From Shewanella mangrovi (GTDB lineage Bacteria > Pseudomonadota > Gammaproteobacteria > Enterobacterales > Shewanellaceae), in contig NZ_JPEO01000006.1 in assembly GCF_000753795.1 (NCBI RefSeq), positions 1 to 64,000 of the forward strand: 64,000 nt of DNA, in the 5' to 3' direction. Every line of letters begins with the position of its first letter. Within the stretch, counting starts at the first letter, position 1. Positions 25,174 to 34,051 of this stretch are shown here, in pieces. Position numbers and translations under genes: made by a program. The notes under the pieces are model-generated. The model did not search any database. It was not told the origin of the DNA and saw only the letters and a list, made by a program, of their open reading frames with translations.

Positions 25174-27123
25174 TTAAAATCGATAATTCACGGTCAAACG
25201 CAGTGCGCGCCCAGTACCAGAGTAGTAACCGTTGCCCCATTCACTGTAATAGCCAGAACTAACATACTCTTTATCAAACACGTTATCGGCACGCAAACTG
25301 GCATCCCATTGCTGATAATTGAAGTTAATCGCGATATTGGCTAGCCAGTAGCTGGCAATTTTGTCTCCCGCATTGGCGTTGTCGCCTTCCATGTAGCGGT
25401 CGCCCAAATACTGAGCTTCCGCATAGAATTGCCAAGCTTTCGCGAGGTCGACACTGCTATAAACGCGACCGGAATGCTTAGCAACCCAAGAAAGCGATTT
25501 ACCGTCGTTAGCGCCTTCGGTGAACTTAGCGTTGATATAGTTATATTCAGCGCCGAGTGTCCAGTTACTGAGTACCTGCCAATCAGCAGCAACGCTGGCA
25601 CCGTAACGACGAGAGGCATCAGCATTGATATTGGCGCCAGCAAATGCGCCTCCCGCGGGTGGCTCTGCGCTGTTGTCATAAACAATTTCATCATCAAGGT
25701 CGAGACGATAAGCGTTTAATTTCAACTGGTATTGACTCGCAACCCAGTCCCACCCCGCTTCAAAAGAGTCACCCGTTTGCGGTTTCAGTCCAAATACGTC
25801 CGGTGGCGTGTAAGCCTGCTCATCCACTTTGGCAAAGCGGAAGTTTTGCTCGGCACGCAGATAGAAACGTTGCCCCGCCAAGGGACGATAGTTCAGACCA
25901 AACTCCAGCGCATGCGCATGCTCATCGAGATCGATGCCATCAGCGTAAACAGCAGCGTCATATAGCTCATCTTTCACTTTGGCATAACGACCACCCACCA
26001 CGTAATCCAGTTCATTTGTCAGTGGTACTGTCGCCTGCACATAAGCACTGGTGAGCGTTTGGGTGTTGTGACGATCGGTGGAGCTTAGATCAAAATCCGC
26101 CTTACCACGATGCAAATCGGCACCCACAACCAAAGTCAACGGGCCTTTATCGGTGGCATATTCGCCAATCGCTTTTGGATTGAACTCCAACAACGAGCGA
26201 GTGTTTTGCCCCAGTGAGCCGTAACTTACACTGCTCACCAGCGAGTCAGAGTAGTTAACATCACCAGCCAGTTGCCAATGCTTGCTGACCTGCTGCTGCA
26301 GATGTGCCCGCCATGCATCTGTCATCTCATGGATATAATCACCGAGTTGCCATGCACTGGCTTGGCGAGGGTCGGCCTTAAATTCATCCAACGTCAATGC
26401 GCCCGGTGTTTGCTGTTTATTATCGTAGTAGCTGCCTTCGATAAAGAACTGACGAGTGCCGTTGTCATAGTGCACGCGCCCCAGCACTGAGCTAGTATCA
26501 TTGTCATTATTGTGGCGGTAGTTATCGCTGCTGTTATAGTCAGCCGCCAAGAAATAACGCCATTCGCTATTAATAGCCCCAGCAAGATCGACTTTGCCTT
26601 CATAGCTATCAAAGCTACCGGCACTAAGACTGATATTGCCGCCAGTGGCATTTGGCGCTTTGGTAATGATGTTAATGACGCCGCCAACCGCTTGATCGCC
26701 GTACAACACCCCCGCACTACCACTGAGAATCTCAACTCGCTCAATCTGATTGAGTGGAATCGCTTTAATGCTGGCAGCGGCAATATCGATATTGTTTAAG
26801 CGACGGCCATCTAACAAAATCAGCGTGTTATTGACGGCTGTCCCAGAGTTAAAACCGCGCATGGCAAACACCGCGCCGTTATTACTATCTGAAATTTGAA
26901 TACCTGAACGCCCACGCAGCACTTCGGTCAAATTTGTTGCGCCACTAATGGCGATATCGCTAGCATCGATTACGGTCACATTAGCCGCAATATCAAGAGG
27001 CGTTTCTAGCTGACGGCCAATGACCACCATCTGTTCATCTGTTGTTTGTTGCGGTTCTGCCAACGCAGGCAGCGAAGTCGCCATAGCACATAGCATGGCA
27101 AGAGAGGTTGGTTTAAATCCCAT
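25174..27123 (-). CDS. btuB: TonB-dependent vitamin B12 receptor (BtuB-like)
   Basis: An outer-membrane 22-strand barrel of 649 residues that takes up cobalamin or cobinamide using TonB energy. After the signal peptide (cleaved at about ALA-EP, residue 23) come a TonB box-like DEQMVVIGR, the plug domain (IDASDIAISGATNLTEVLRGRSGIQI, then LLDGRRLNN and VEILSGSAGVLYGDQAVGGVINIIT) and the barrel ending LTVNYRF. The cobalamin riboswitch directly upstream indicates the substrate. The start at 27123 has AAAGGAA before it; an in-frame GTG at 27189 lies in the leader RNA. Confidence 0.9.
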   Translation of the reverse strand: MGFKPTSLAMLCAMATSLPALAEPQQTTDEQMVVIGRQLETPLDIAANVTVIDASDIAISGATNLTEVLRGRSGIQISDSNNGAVFAMRGFNSGTAVNNTLILLDGRRLNNIDIAAASIKAIPLNQIERVEILSGSAGVLYGDQAVGGVINIITKAPNATGGNISLSAGSFDSYEGKVDLAGAINSEWRYFLAADYNSSDNYRHNNDNDTSSVLGRVHYDNGTRQFFIEGSYYDNKQQTPGALTLDEFKADPRQASAWQLGDYIHEMTDAWRAHLQQQVSKHWQLAGDVNYSDSLVSSVSYGSLGQNTRSLLEFNPKAIGEYATDKGPLTLVVGADLHRGKADFDLSSTDRHNTQTLTSAYVQATVPLTNELDYVVGGRYAKVKDELYDAAVYADGIDLDEHAHALEFGLNYRPLAGQRFYLRAEQNFRFAKVDEQAYTPPDVFGLKPQTGDSFEAGWDWVASQYQLKLNAYRLDLDDEIVYDNSAEPPAGGAFAGANINADASRRYGASVAADWQVLSNWTLGAEYNYINAKFTEGANDGKSLSWVAKHSGRVYSSVDLAKAWQFYAEAQYLGDRYMEGDNANAGDKIASYWLANIAINFNYQQWDASLRADNVFDKEYVSSGYYSEWGNGYYSGTGRALRLTVNYRF

Positions 27124-27220
27124 TTCCTTTTGCTCCTGAAGGGAAACGGGGCATGCGCCACAACCCATGAAGACATGAGTCCATTTCACGTTCTGCCCAC
27201 CGAAATACGCGAAATACCTT

Positions 27221-27380
27221 AAGGGCCGGTCTCCGGACTTTGGCTATGCGACGAGCGCGCGCTGCTGACTTTTATAACGCGGTAGCGCGCCAGCATCTCA
27301 CCATTTACCGTTGCGGGGGCAGTGCCGGAATTTCACCGACTTCCCGATTATCCCGTTACTCACGGGCACCACTAAAGGTT
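27221..27380 (-). ncRNA. Cobalamin riboswitch
   Basis: Read leftward, the leader holds all core B12 riboswitch elements: GGTGCCCGTGAG, CGGGAAGTCGGTGAAATTCC, the B12 box (GCACTGCCCCCGCAACGGTAA, 27302-27322), a variable GC-rich arm (about 27250-27295), and the closing AGTCCGGAGACCGGCC (27239-27224). It lies about 100 nt before the receptor gene, which it should switch off when B12 is plentiful. The region from 27220 to the start codon is the expression platform; I see a small GGC-GCAT-GCC hairpin there but no T-run terminator, so control of translation is more likely. Confidence 0.93.
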
Positions 27381-27461
27381 GACTAAATAAGTATGATAAT
27401 CCCGTAAGGGATGCGCATTATAGACATCTAGGCGGCTAAAAGTCCAACCTATTTATGACCC

Positions 27462-27502
27462 AAAAAATAATGGGGGTAAGTCATCGACTTACCCCCATTA
27501 TC
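27462..27502 (-). terminator. Terminator of the DUF805 gene
   Basis: A perfect inverted repeat TAATGGGGGTAAGT-catcg-ACTTACCCCCATTA (27468-27500) is followed, leftward, by TTTTTT. It lies between the DUF805 gene and the downstream B12 riboswitch, insulating the latter. Confidence 0.88.
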
Positions 27503-27520
27503 AACATGATAATCTTGCGC

Positions 27521-27898
27521 TTAAACGTTCGTCATCTCAATATCGCTGTCGGCGTCAACGCCCTTTGGATTAGCACCAAACACGTTTTCGCCCGGCTCAC
27601 TGTCTTGGCAATAAAACACCAACAGCACAATCCAGCCAATAACCGGAATGAGCGCAATCAACTGCCACCAGCCTGAACGACCTGTGTCATGCAAGCGACG
27701 AGCAGCAACGGCGATATTGGGCAGAAATGCCGCTAAACCATAAACAGCGGCTAACCAGAAACTCCCCATGGCAGCATCAATAACCTGCAATACGATGGAC
27801 ACAATAAAGCTAATTAAAGCAAACATCCAAAACGCTTTGCGGCGCGCGCGGCCAGTAAAATCAGCGTACTTCTTAAACGCGTCAATGTAATATTCCAT
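27521..27898 (-). CDS. DUF805 family membrane protein
   Basis: A 125-residue small membrane protein. It opens with the family pattern YIDAFKKYADFTGRARRKAFW, has three or four hydrophobic helices (about 26-47, 52-70, 85-105) and the conserved AVAARRLHDTGRSGWWQLIALIPVIGWIVLL core. Function is unknown; homologues are E. coli YhaH/YhaI. AAGGAGA precedes the ATG at 27898, which rules out an upstream start at 27982. Confidence 0.88.
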   Translation of the reverse strand: MEYYIDAFKKYADFTGRARRKAFWMFALISFIVSIVLQVIDAAMGSFWLAAVYGLAAFLPNIAVAARRLHDTGRSGWWQLIALIPVIGWIVLLVFYCQDSEPGENVFGANPKGVDADSDIEMTNV

Positions 27899-28121
27899 TT
27901 TATCTCCTTGTGACAGGTGCGCATTAGGCAATTCCTTTCGGTGGCATCCTGCCTGACTACAACTAAACATTAGCCTTTTCAAATGGATAAAAATCCATTG
28001 GCGCTAACCATAGCACATTGATTTTTGTAGCCAAGATGTAATGGTCAAATTTACAAGACATAATATGTCTTTTGTACAAAAAGCCGCCTAAATCAGCTGT
28101 TGAACCAGTCTTGTTGTTCGC

Positions 28122-30104
28122 CTAACGCCGATTAAACACCCCATGACTTTGCGATAGCACCAGCCAATAAAACTGGAATCCGCCCAACACTAGTTGGTTG
28201 GAAAATACTGCGGGCGAACGTCCGGTCCACAAATCCTCCAACATTAACGGATCGACATAAGCGCTTTGCCGCAGCAGTTCTAACTCTATACGCTGAGGTT
28301 CTGCCGACAGGTTGGCGATAACCACCACCTTGTCTGACGGATTGGCGTAGTTGTAGCGTACATAGCCAAATACCGCATCATTTCCCAGCTCCAACAGCTC
28401 ACGGTTATTGAAGTCAGCAAACGCATCTGTCTGCTTTCTCAGCTCGATCAGCTTTTTCATATCGGTAAACAGTTGTTGCTGAATTGAGCCCGGCTCGTGG
28501 CGTTTTTCCATGACCGACCAATCTAGCTTAGGACGATGTAGCCAACGACTATCGGCCGACTTATCAGTATCGCGCTCGTAGTTGTAATCGTTGAGTGTCC
28601 CTACTTCATCGCCGTAATACAGCAGCGGAATCCCACCAAACGACATAATCAGACTATGCAGCATCACTATGTGTTTATGGCTATTACGCATGAGCATCTC
28701 ATCATCGGTTTCGATACCCGCCTGCAACCCCACTAACGATGCTAATGAACCCGAGATACGCGCATCACCGGTTTTCTCGTTTTTACCAAATGGACGGCCG
28801 CGCGCGGAGCTGTTATCAAATTCTCCAGTGAAATAGTCCACCAAAAATTTGCGGTGCATTGGCGGGTTATAGCCCACCAAACCAATATCCTTGTCATCGA
28901 AGCCAAACCCAATATCGTCATGACAACGCAGATAATTGAGCCAAGTCGCACGTTCCAGTTTGGCCGGTAAACTCTTGAGGCCTTGGTTAAGTAAGCGCGC
29001 ATTTTTGGTGGCTACCGTTTCCCACAGCAGTGCCATAAAAGTCGCGTTGTAGGCAATATCACACTCTTTGGCGACAACTGCATCTTCACCAAAATATTTA
29101 ATAATTTCAGACGGTGAGACGATCGCTTCGGCAATAAAGATAACGCCCGGCGCCACCACCTGGCAGCAATCTTTAAAGAGCTGCAAAACTTTGTGCGCTT
29201 CGGCTTCATTTTGACAGGCGGTGCCGATTTTTTTCCACAAGAAGGCAACTGCATCAAGGCGCAACACATCGACGCCCTTATTGGCCCAAAATAGAATCAC
29301 GTCCAGCATTTCCATAAAGACTTCTGGATTGGTGTAGTTCAAATCCCATTGATATTTATGGAAAACAGTCATAACCCATTTATTCACCTGCTCATTCCAA
29401 GTGAAATTACCCGGGTCAGTCTCCGGGAACACTTCCGGCATGGTTTGCTCAAACATATCGGGAATGGTGCGATCGTCAAACATGTAGAAATAGCTTTGAT
29501 ATTTGGCATCGCCTTGCTTCGCCTTTTTTGCCCATTCGTGCTGATCTGAGGTGTGATTCACCACGATATCGAGCGCAATCAAGGAGTCTTGTTGGTGCAG
29601 CCCATCAATAATCTCCTGCAAGATCTTATTTGAGCCCATGCGCGAATCGACTTTACGGAAATTACTGACGGCATAACCACCGTCACTTTTACCTACCGGA
29701 CATTCGCAAATCGGCAGAATATGCACCAAATTAACGCCAAGTTCGGCAAAGTAATTTACTTTGTCACACAAGTCGCCCAAGTCTTTAGCAAAGCCATTGG
29801 CATAGAGTGCCATCCCCACCCAGCGCTGATGCAGAAACCAGTTGTGGTCGGCCTCGCGCTGACGGTCAACCTGCTTAAATTTGGCATCACGCTCGCTATA
29901 GTTGCGCGCCATCACCTCAACTAAGCTCTTGAGCTGTTCTTCAAAATCGCGACGATTACCATAAAGCTTATTGAACAGTGAATAGATGGCATAAAAGTTA
30001 GCGCCAAGTCGACTATAGAAAAACCGCAGATCAGTCGCATTGATGGCCGGTTTAAGTTCGTCGAGGATGCGGTTCAGCAGGGTATGGGATACCTCTTCAT
30101 ACAT
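28122..30104 (-). CDS. ams: Amylosucrase (GH13)
   Basis: Amylosucrase moves glucose from sucrose onto an alpha-1,4-glucan and releases fructose. The 660 residues match the GH13_4 family: KSDGGYAVSNFR (about 139-150), IALDIVVNHTSD, DVLRLDAVAFLWKKIG with nucleophile Asp about 284, IFIAEA with acid/base Glu about 326, and LRCHDDIGFGF (His-Asp 395-396). The loop KSADSRWLHRP is amylosucrase-like. It is the last gene of the sucrose operon, 23 bp after fruK. A sucrose hydrolase of the same subfamily is the main alternative. Confidence 0.9.
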   Translation of the reverse strand: MYEEVSHTLLNRILDELKPAINATDLRFFYSRLGANFYAIYSLFNKLYGNRRDFEEQLKSLVEVMARNYSERDAKFKQVDRQREADHNWFLHQRWVGMALYANGFAKDLGDLCDKVNYFAELGVNLVHILPICECPVGKSDGGYAVSNFRKVDSRMGSNKILQEIIDGLHQQDSLIALDIVVNHTSDQHEWAKKAKQGDAKYQSYFYMFDDRTIPDMFEQTMPEVFPETDPGNFTWNEQVNKWVMTVFHKYQWDLNYTNPEVFMEMLDVILFWANKGVDVLRLDAVAFLWKKIGTACQNEAEAHKVLQLFKDCCQVVAPGVIFIAEAIVSPSEIIKYFGEDAVVAKECDIAYNATFMALLWETVATKNARLLNQGLKSLPAKLERATWLNYLRCHDDIGFGFDDKDIGLVGYNPPMHRKFLVDYFTGEFDNSSARGRPFGKNEKTGDARISGSLASLVGLQAGIETDDEMLMRNSHKHIVMLHSLIMSFGGIPLLYYGDEVGTLNDYNYERDTDKSADSRWLHRPKLDWSVMEKRHEPGSIQQQLFTDMKKLIELRKQTDAFADFNNRELLELGNDAVFGYVRYNYANPSDKVVVIANLSAEPQRIELELLRQSAYVDPLMLEDLWTGRSPAVFSNQLVLGGFQFYWLVLSQSHGVFNRR

Positions 30105-30127
30105 AGTGAGCCCCTTGTCCTAAAGAA

Positions 30128-31039
30128 TTAGATCATGCCCCAAAGGCATTTGAAGTCGCCGTAAATTGCGGGATTGTCAGACACCGCCCCCTGTTGCGTG
30201 ACAATAAAGCCAGCAAACTGCTGAGCTCGTTCTAACACGGTTTCCCATTGCCAGTTGTGTAACATGCCGAGCATGACGATTGACGAAAAGGCATCACCGG
30301 CGCCAACGGTATCGACGACGGTCGCTGTTTGCGGCGGCAAACTGTGGGTAATGATCTGCCCCATTTCGTACACCAAAAACGCGCCATCGGCGCCTAGCGT
30401 GACGATCAAATTGGCAATGTTATTCGCCAGCCGGAAATTACGCGCTAGCTCCTGTAGCCATTCAATATCCTCTTGGGTCTCTTCTACCTGCGACAATAAA
30501 ATCAGTTCTTGGCGATTGAGTTTGACGCAATGTGCACCATGTACTTCGGCCAGAATCCACTCCAGCTCCCACCAAGGATCGCGCAAGTTGACGTCAATAA
30601 AGGCTTTCTGTCCCGGCCAATCCCTTAGCTGTCCCAGCGACTCGCGACTGGTGCTACAACGGGCAGCTAATGTGCCATGGTAGAACAAGTGTTCACCTAT
30701 CGGCATTGACAGATTCTTAGGTTCGATATGGTCATAGGCGGTGTCCAGCACAAATTCATAGCTAGGTTCACCGTCTTGCAGCGTGATCTGCACCCGTCCG
30801 GTTTCATGCAATGGGTCCACCGCTACACTGTCCGTTGCCATCTGCCACTGTTGCATTTTTTGCAGAATTAAGCGTCCGCCATCGTCATCACCAACGGCAG
30901 AAATAAAGCGCGGATTGACACCAAAGGCTTGTAGATGCCAAGCCACATTAAACGGGGCGCCGCCCAACAACGGCTCACTATCAGCGAAGCAATCAAACAG
31001 CACTTCGCCGAAGATATAGATGGGTAAACACTCGTTCAT
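30128..31039 (-). CDS. fruK: PfkB family fructokinase
   Basis: A 303-residue sugar kinase of the PfkB/ribokinase family. The N-terminal substrate block is GEVLFDCFADSEPLLGGAPFNVAWHL and the ATP-site motif DTVGAGDAF sits at about 243-251 (Asp 249 is the catalytic base). Its position between spp and ams indicates that it phosphorylates fructose freed by amylosucrase to fructose 6-phosphate, the acceptor for sucrose-phosphate synthase. It overlaps the spp stop by ATGA. The symbol follows usage for the methanotroph cluster and is not the E. coli 1-phosphofructokinase. Confidence 0.88.
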   Translation of the reverse strand: MNECLPIYIFGEVLFDCFADSEPLLGGAPFNVAWHLQAFGVNPRFISAVGDDDGGRLILQKMQQWQMATDSVAVDPLHETGRVQITLQDGEPSYEFVLDTAYDHIEPKNLSMPIGEHLFYHGTLAARCSTSRESLGQLRDWPGQKAFIDVNLRDPWWELEWILAEVHGAHCVKLNRQELILLSQVEETQEDIEWLQELARNFRLANNIANLIVTLGADGAFLVYEMGQIITHSLPPQTATVVDTVGAGDAFSSIVMLGMLHNWQWETVLERAQQFAGFIVTQQGAVSDNPAIYGDFKCLWGMI

Positions 31040-31887
31040 TGTTCATCTTGCTCCACTGTTAACCAGCTTTCTAGTTCTGGGTAAAAATACAGTAGCCCTT
31101 CCACAATCCCGGCACTGTAATATCCATTTAGTCCAAGAGATTCATCGCCTTGCGCGACCCATAATGTTTCCTCAAGCCCGGCAATTTTGCTGCGAGTCAT
31201 GGCTTGCAGCACCACATCAGTAATGGCATTTTTTACCAGCACTGACGGATAAGGACTGACTAACACATCTAAATCATTACCACTGTCGCCGCTGAAAAAT
31301 ACCGCATCATCGGAAAGCCCGAGTTCAGCAACGAGGAAATCAATCGCGGCCCGCTTGCCTGCATTAGCGGGCAGCAGATCGAGTAAACCTTCATCCGACG
31401 TTTCATCAACACTGGCAATCAGATTAACCGGCCACGCCAATTCAGCTAAACGGCTTTTGACCTCGTCTAACGCCTTGCTCAAGGCCTTAGCTGGGGTGAT
31501 CTGATAGCTTAACTTGAACGGCTTTTGTCTCGCGTCCTCTTGCAGCTCCAGTAGCGTAAACTCACCCAATAACGCTGCCAGCGCCGAACTTTCGCCCGGC
31601 CATTGCGCTTCTAAATACTGCTGCCAACTCGATAGTGGCAGGTAGCTGTCACCGCTTCGCACATAAATCATGCTGCCAACATCCGTGATGGCGTAATCTG
31701 GTAACGGCAGTTGGTAGTCGCTAATCGCCTGTTGCATCAAGCCTAAATCGCGGCCGCTGACATACGCCAATTTGCAATGTGAAGCGCTAACCAATGTGGT
31801 AAACAGGCGGCGGGCATTATCGGATTCAGGCTGCTCACCGTTGGGTAACAATGTCCGGTCGAGATCGGTACAGAGCAACTCAAGCAC
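31036..31887 (-). CDS. spp: Sucrose-phosphate phosphatase
   Basis: This HAD-superfamily phosphatase hydrolyses sucrose 6-phosphate to sucrose. Motif I is TDLDRTLLP near the N-terminus (nucleophile Asp 8, Asp 10), then AYVSGRD (motif II Ser) and FFSGDSGNDLDVL (motif IV acidic pair). The C2 cap shape and length of about 283 residues fit the cyanobacterial/plant SPP family. The start is a GTG at 31887 with a purine-rich GAGGAAGAGGGGG before it; the frame overlaps the sps stop by 8 bases, so translation is probably coupled. Confidence 0.88.
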   Translation of the reverse strand: MLELLCTDLDRTLLPNGEQPESDNARRLFTTLVSASHCKLAYVSGRDLGLMQQAISDYQLPLPDYAITDVGSMIYVRSGDSYLPLSSWQQYLEAQWPGESSALAALLGEFTLLELQEDARQKPFKLSYQITPAKALSKALDEVKSRLAELAWPVNLIASVDETSDEGLLDLLPANAGKRAAIDFLVAELGLSDDAVFFSGDSGNDLDVLVSPYPSVLVKNAITDVVLQAMTRSKIAGLEETLWVAQGDESLGLNGYYSAGIVEGLLYFYPELESWLTVEQDEQ

Positions 31888-34051
31888 AACATGCCCCCTC
31901 TTCCTCTTCAAAGAATTTGTAATGCTCTATCGCTTCGAGGATGCCAAGTGCGTTGGGTTGACTGGCATAGAAAATCTTATGATCTTGCTTTTTGGTGGTG
32001 CTAATAGCTTCATGGGCGCGGTTACTCACCACCACCGACAGGGTGTTGCCGGTAATCATATCTTCATCGCTCCCCGCCCCGGCAGCAACCAGCACATGCT
32101 CTAATGGAATGCCCCAGATTGAGGCCACGTAACGCAGTGCAAGTCCTTTCGATACACGTGAAGGCGTGATATCCAGATTCTGTCCCGCAGTGATAAATAC
32201 GTTAACGCTCTGCTCCTCTTGGCGTAACAACTTCATCAGTTTGTCGCGGGTTAAGCTGTCTTGATACGCAGGGTCGATATGAAAGGAGATTTTAAATTTG
32301 CTTTGCTCCGACTCATCCTGCAACGACAAGCCTTCCACTTTACGCAAAATGCGGCGAATTGCGCGCGGGTTCCAATCATGATCGACGTGTTCTTCCCAAT
32401 CGGTGCTGACTTCCAGTTCTCGGCCATAATGGATCTGCGACCCTAGACTGCTAATCAAAATATCCGGTTTAGGAATACGGTACTTTTTCAATACCTTCAG
32501 CACGGAATCGAGACGTCTTGCGGTGGCGATACCAAACGCCACTTCTTTGCGGCGATCGCGGATCAACTGACAAAACTCTCTGAGCCCGGTTGGGTTACTC
32601 AGTAGGGTTTTATCCAGATCGGAGACGATCATGCGATCGGCAAAACGCGACGCTTTGACAATGGCGGGGGAATATTGCTGAGGCTTGTGAGCGGCCACCA
32701 GCGGCGTAATCTGTTTTAAGTAGGCGCGCGCATGGGCGTTCCAACTATATTTAAGCGCCACGTTTTTAATACCGTTGGCCGAAAACGTACGCCACATATC
32801 GCCATCAAGCAGCAGGTTTTTAATGGCATTACCCAGATCCCGTGAACTCAGCGGATCTACTAACAACCCTGCTTCGCAGTTCTCTACGATATCTTGCGGC
32901 CCACCGTTTTCGGTAGCAACAAAAGGTAATCCCGACGCTGCAGATTCAAGCAACGTCAAACCAAACGGTTCAGTGAGCGCTGGATTGATAAACACGCCGC
33001 GCGCATTGGCCGCCATGCGATAGATAGCAGGCACTTCAGATGGTAGATGTTTCTTCGGCACGGCGACCTTACCGTAAAGGTCGTAGTAATCGATTAATAC
33101 CAGCAGCTCTGATAACACCTCTTGCGCCCCATTATCCATCTCGCGAATATCGTCGCGATTACCGGCAATAATCACCAAGTTGGCCATTTCACGCAATTCG
33201 GGGGATTCGCCATAAGCCTGCATTAGCGTTGCAATATTTTTCCGCGGATCAGGCCGAGATAATGCCAGAATCATGGGTTTGTCGGGTTCATCTAGAAAGC
33301 GGCGTATAGCGCTGGTGATCTGTGTGGGGGCTTCACCCAATTCCGGCGGATGAAACAGGCTTAAGTCAGTGCCGGGCGGAATGACGCGCATACTGTCCGG
33401 CGAGTAATAATCATAAAGCTCGTATTGCGCCTCAATCTCCTGCTTAGTGCTGGTGATCACCAAGGAGGCATTGGCCAGTACTTGTTCTTCAGCTTCAATA
33501 CGACGACGCATGTTGTAACGTTTTTCCACATCACGCGACACCATGCCCGACGCCATTAAGCGCTTGCGCTTATCTCGCCCTAGCGAGTGTCCGGTATGGA
33601 CCAACGGGATCCCGGAAATATGATTAATTTGCGTCGCCACATAACCCGCATCGGCATAATGGCTATGCACCAGATCTGGCATGCGCTCTTGTTCGTGAAA
33701 GTATTCAAGGAGATTATCTGAGAAGGTATCGAGATGCTCCCAGAGCTTCTCTTTAGCGAGGTATTGTTCTGGGCCGCAGTCAATTCTGACGATACGCGCA
33801 CCATCTTCATCTAGCGGTTCGATAGGAATGCTGTAATCACAGTGGACTTTATCATCCACAATTCGGCGAGTAATCAAATCTACCCGCTCAATTCCGGGTT
33901 GACGCGCTAGCGCATTAGCCAAATCGACGACATATTTGGTTTGGCCGCCAGTATCGGCGTCCCGTCCGAGTTCCAGATTTTTGCCACGAATAAGCCCGTG
34001 AACGCTGATTAACGCTAAATAAAGCCCCGGGCCTTCCTGTTGTAGCTGCAT
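31880..34051 (-). CDS. sps: Sucrose-phosphate synthase with C-terminal HAD domain
   Basis: SPS joins UDP-glucose (or ADP-glucose) and fructose 6-phosphate into sucrose 6-phosphate. The 723-residue protein has a GT4 glycosyltransferase part (about 1-455): VHGLIRGKNLELGRDADTGGQ for sugar binding, SRPDPRKN (Arg/Lys near 266-271), and the E-x7-E motif EPFGLTLLE (361-369). A HAD phosphatase-like domain follows (about 470-720) with SDLDKTLLS (Asp 478, 480) and GAGSDEDM. This is the two-domain form seen in cyanobacteria and plants. It is the first gene of the operon; GGAG precedes the ATG. Confidence 0.92.
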   Translation of the reverse strand: MQLQQEGPGLYLALISVHGLIRGKNLELGRDADTGGQTKYVVDLANALARQPGIERVDLITRRIVDDKVHCDYSIPIEPLDEDGARIVRIDCGPEQYLAKEKLWEHLDTFSDNLLEYFHEQERMPDLVHSHYADAGYVATQINHISGIPLVHTGHSLGRDKRKRLMASGMVSRDVEKRYNMRRRIEAEEQVLANASLVITSTKQEIEAQYELYDYYSPDSMRVIPPGTDLSLFHPPELGEAPTQITSAIRRFLDEPDKPMILALSRPDPRKNIATLMQAYGESPELREMANLVIIAGNRDDIREMDNGAQEVLSELLVLIDYYDLYGKVAVPKKHLPSEVPAIYRMAANARGVFINPALTEPFGLTLLESAASGLPFVATENGGPQDIVENCEAGLLVDPLSSRDLGNAIKNLLLDGDMWRTFSANGIKNVALKYSWNAHARAYLKQITPLVAAHKPQQYSPAIVKASRFADRMIVSDLDKTLLSNPTGLREFCQLIRDRRKEVAFGIATARRLDSVLKVLKKYRIPKPDILISSLGSQIHYGRELEVSTDWEEHVDHDWNPRAIRRILRKVEGLSLQDESEQSKFKISFHIDPAYQDSLTRDKLMKLLRQEEQSVNVFITAGQNLDITPSRVSKGLALRYVASIWGIPLEHVLVAAGAGSDEDMITGNTLSVVVSNRAHEAISTTKKQDHKIFYASQPNALGILEAIEHYKFFEEEEGACCA

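Noticed and set aside
31880..34051. Sucrose synthase instead of sucrose-phosphate synthase
   Set aside because: A C-terminal HAD domain and an adjacent sucrose-phosphate phosphatase gene fit SPS; the N-terminal regulatory extension of sucrose synthases is absent.
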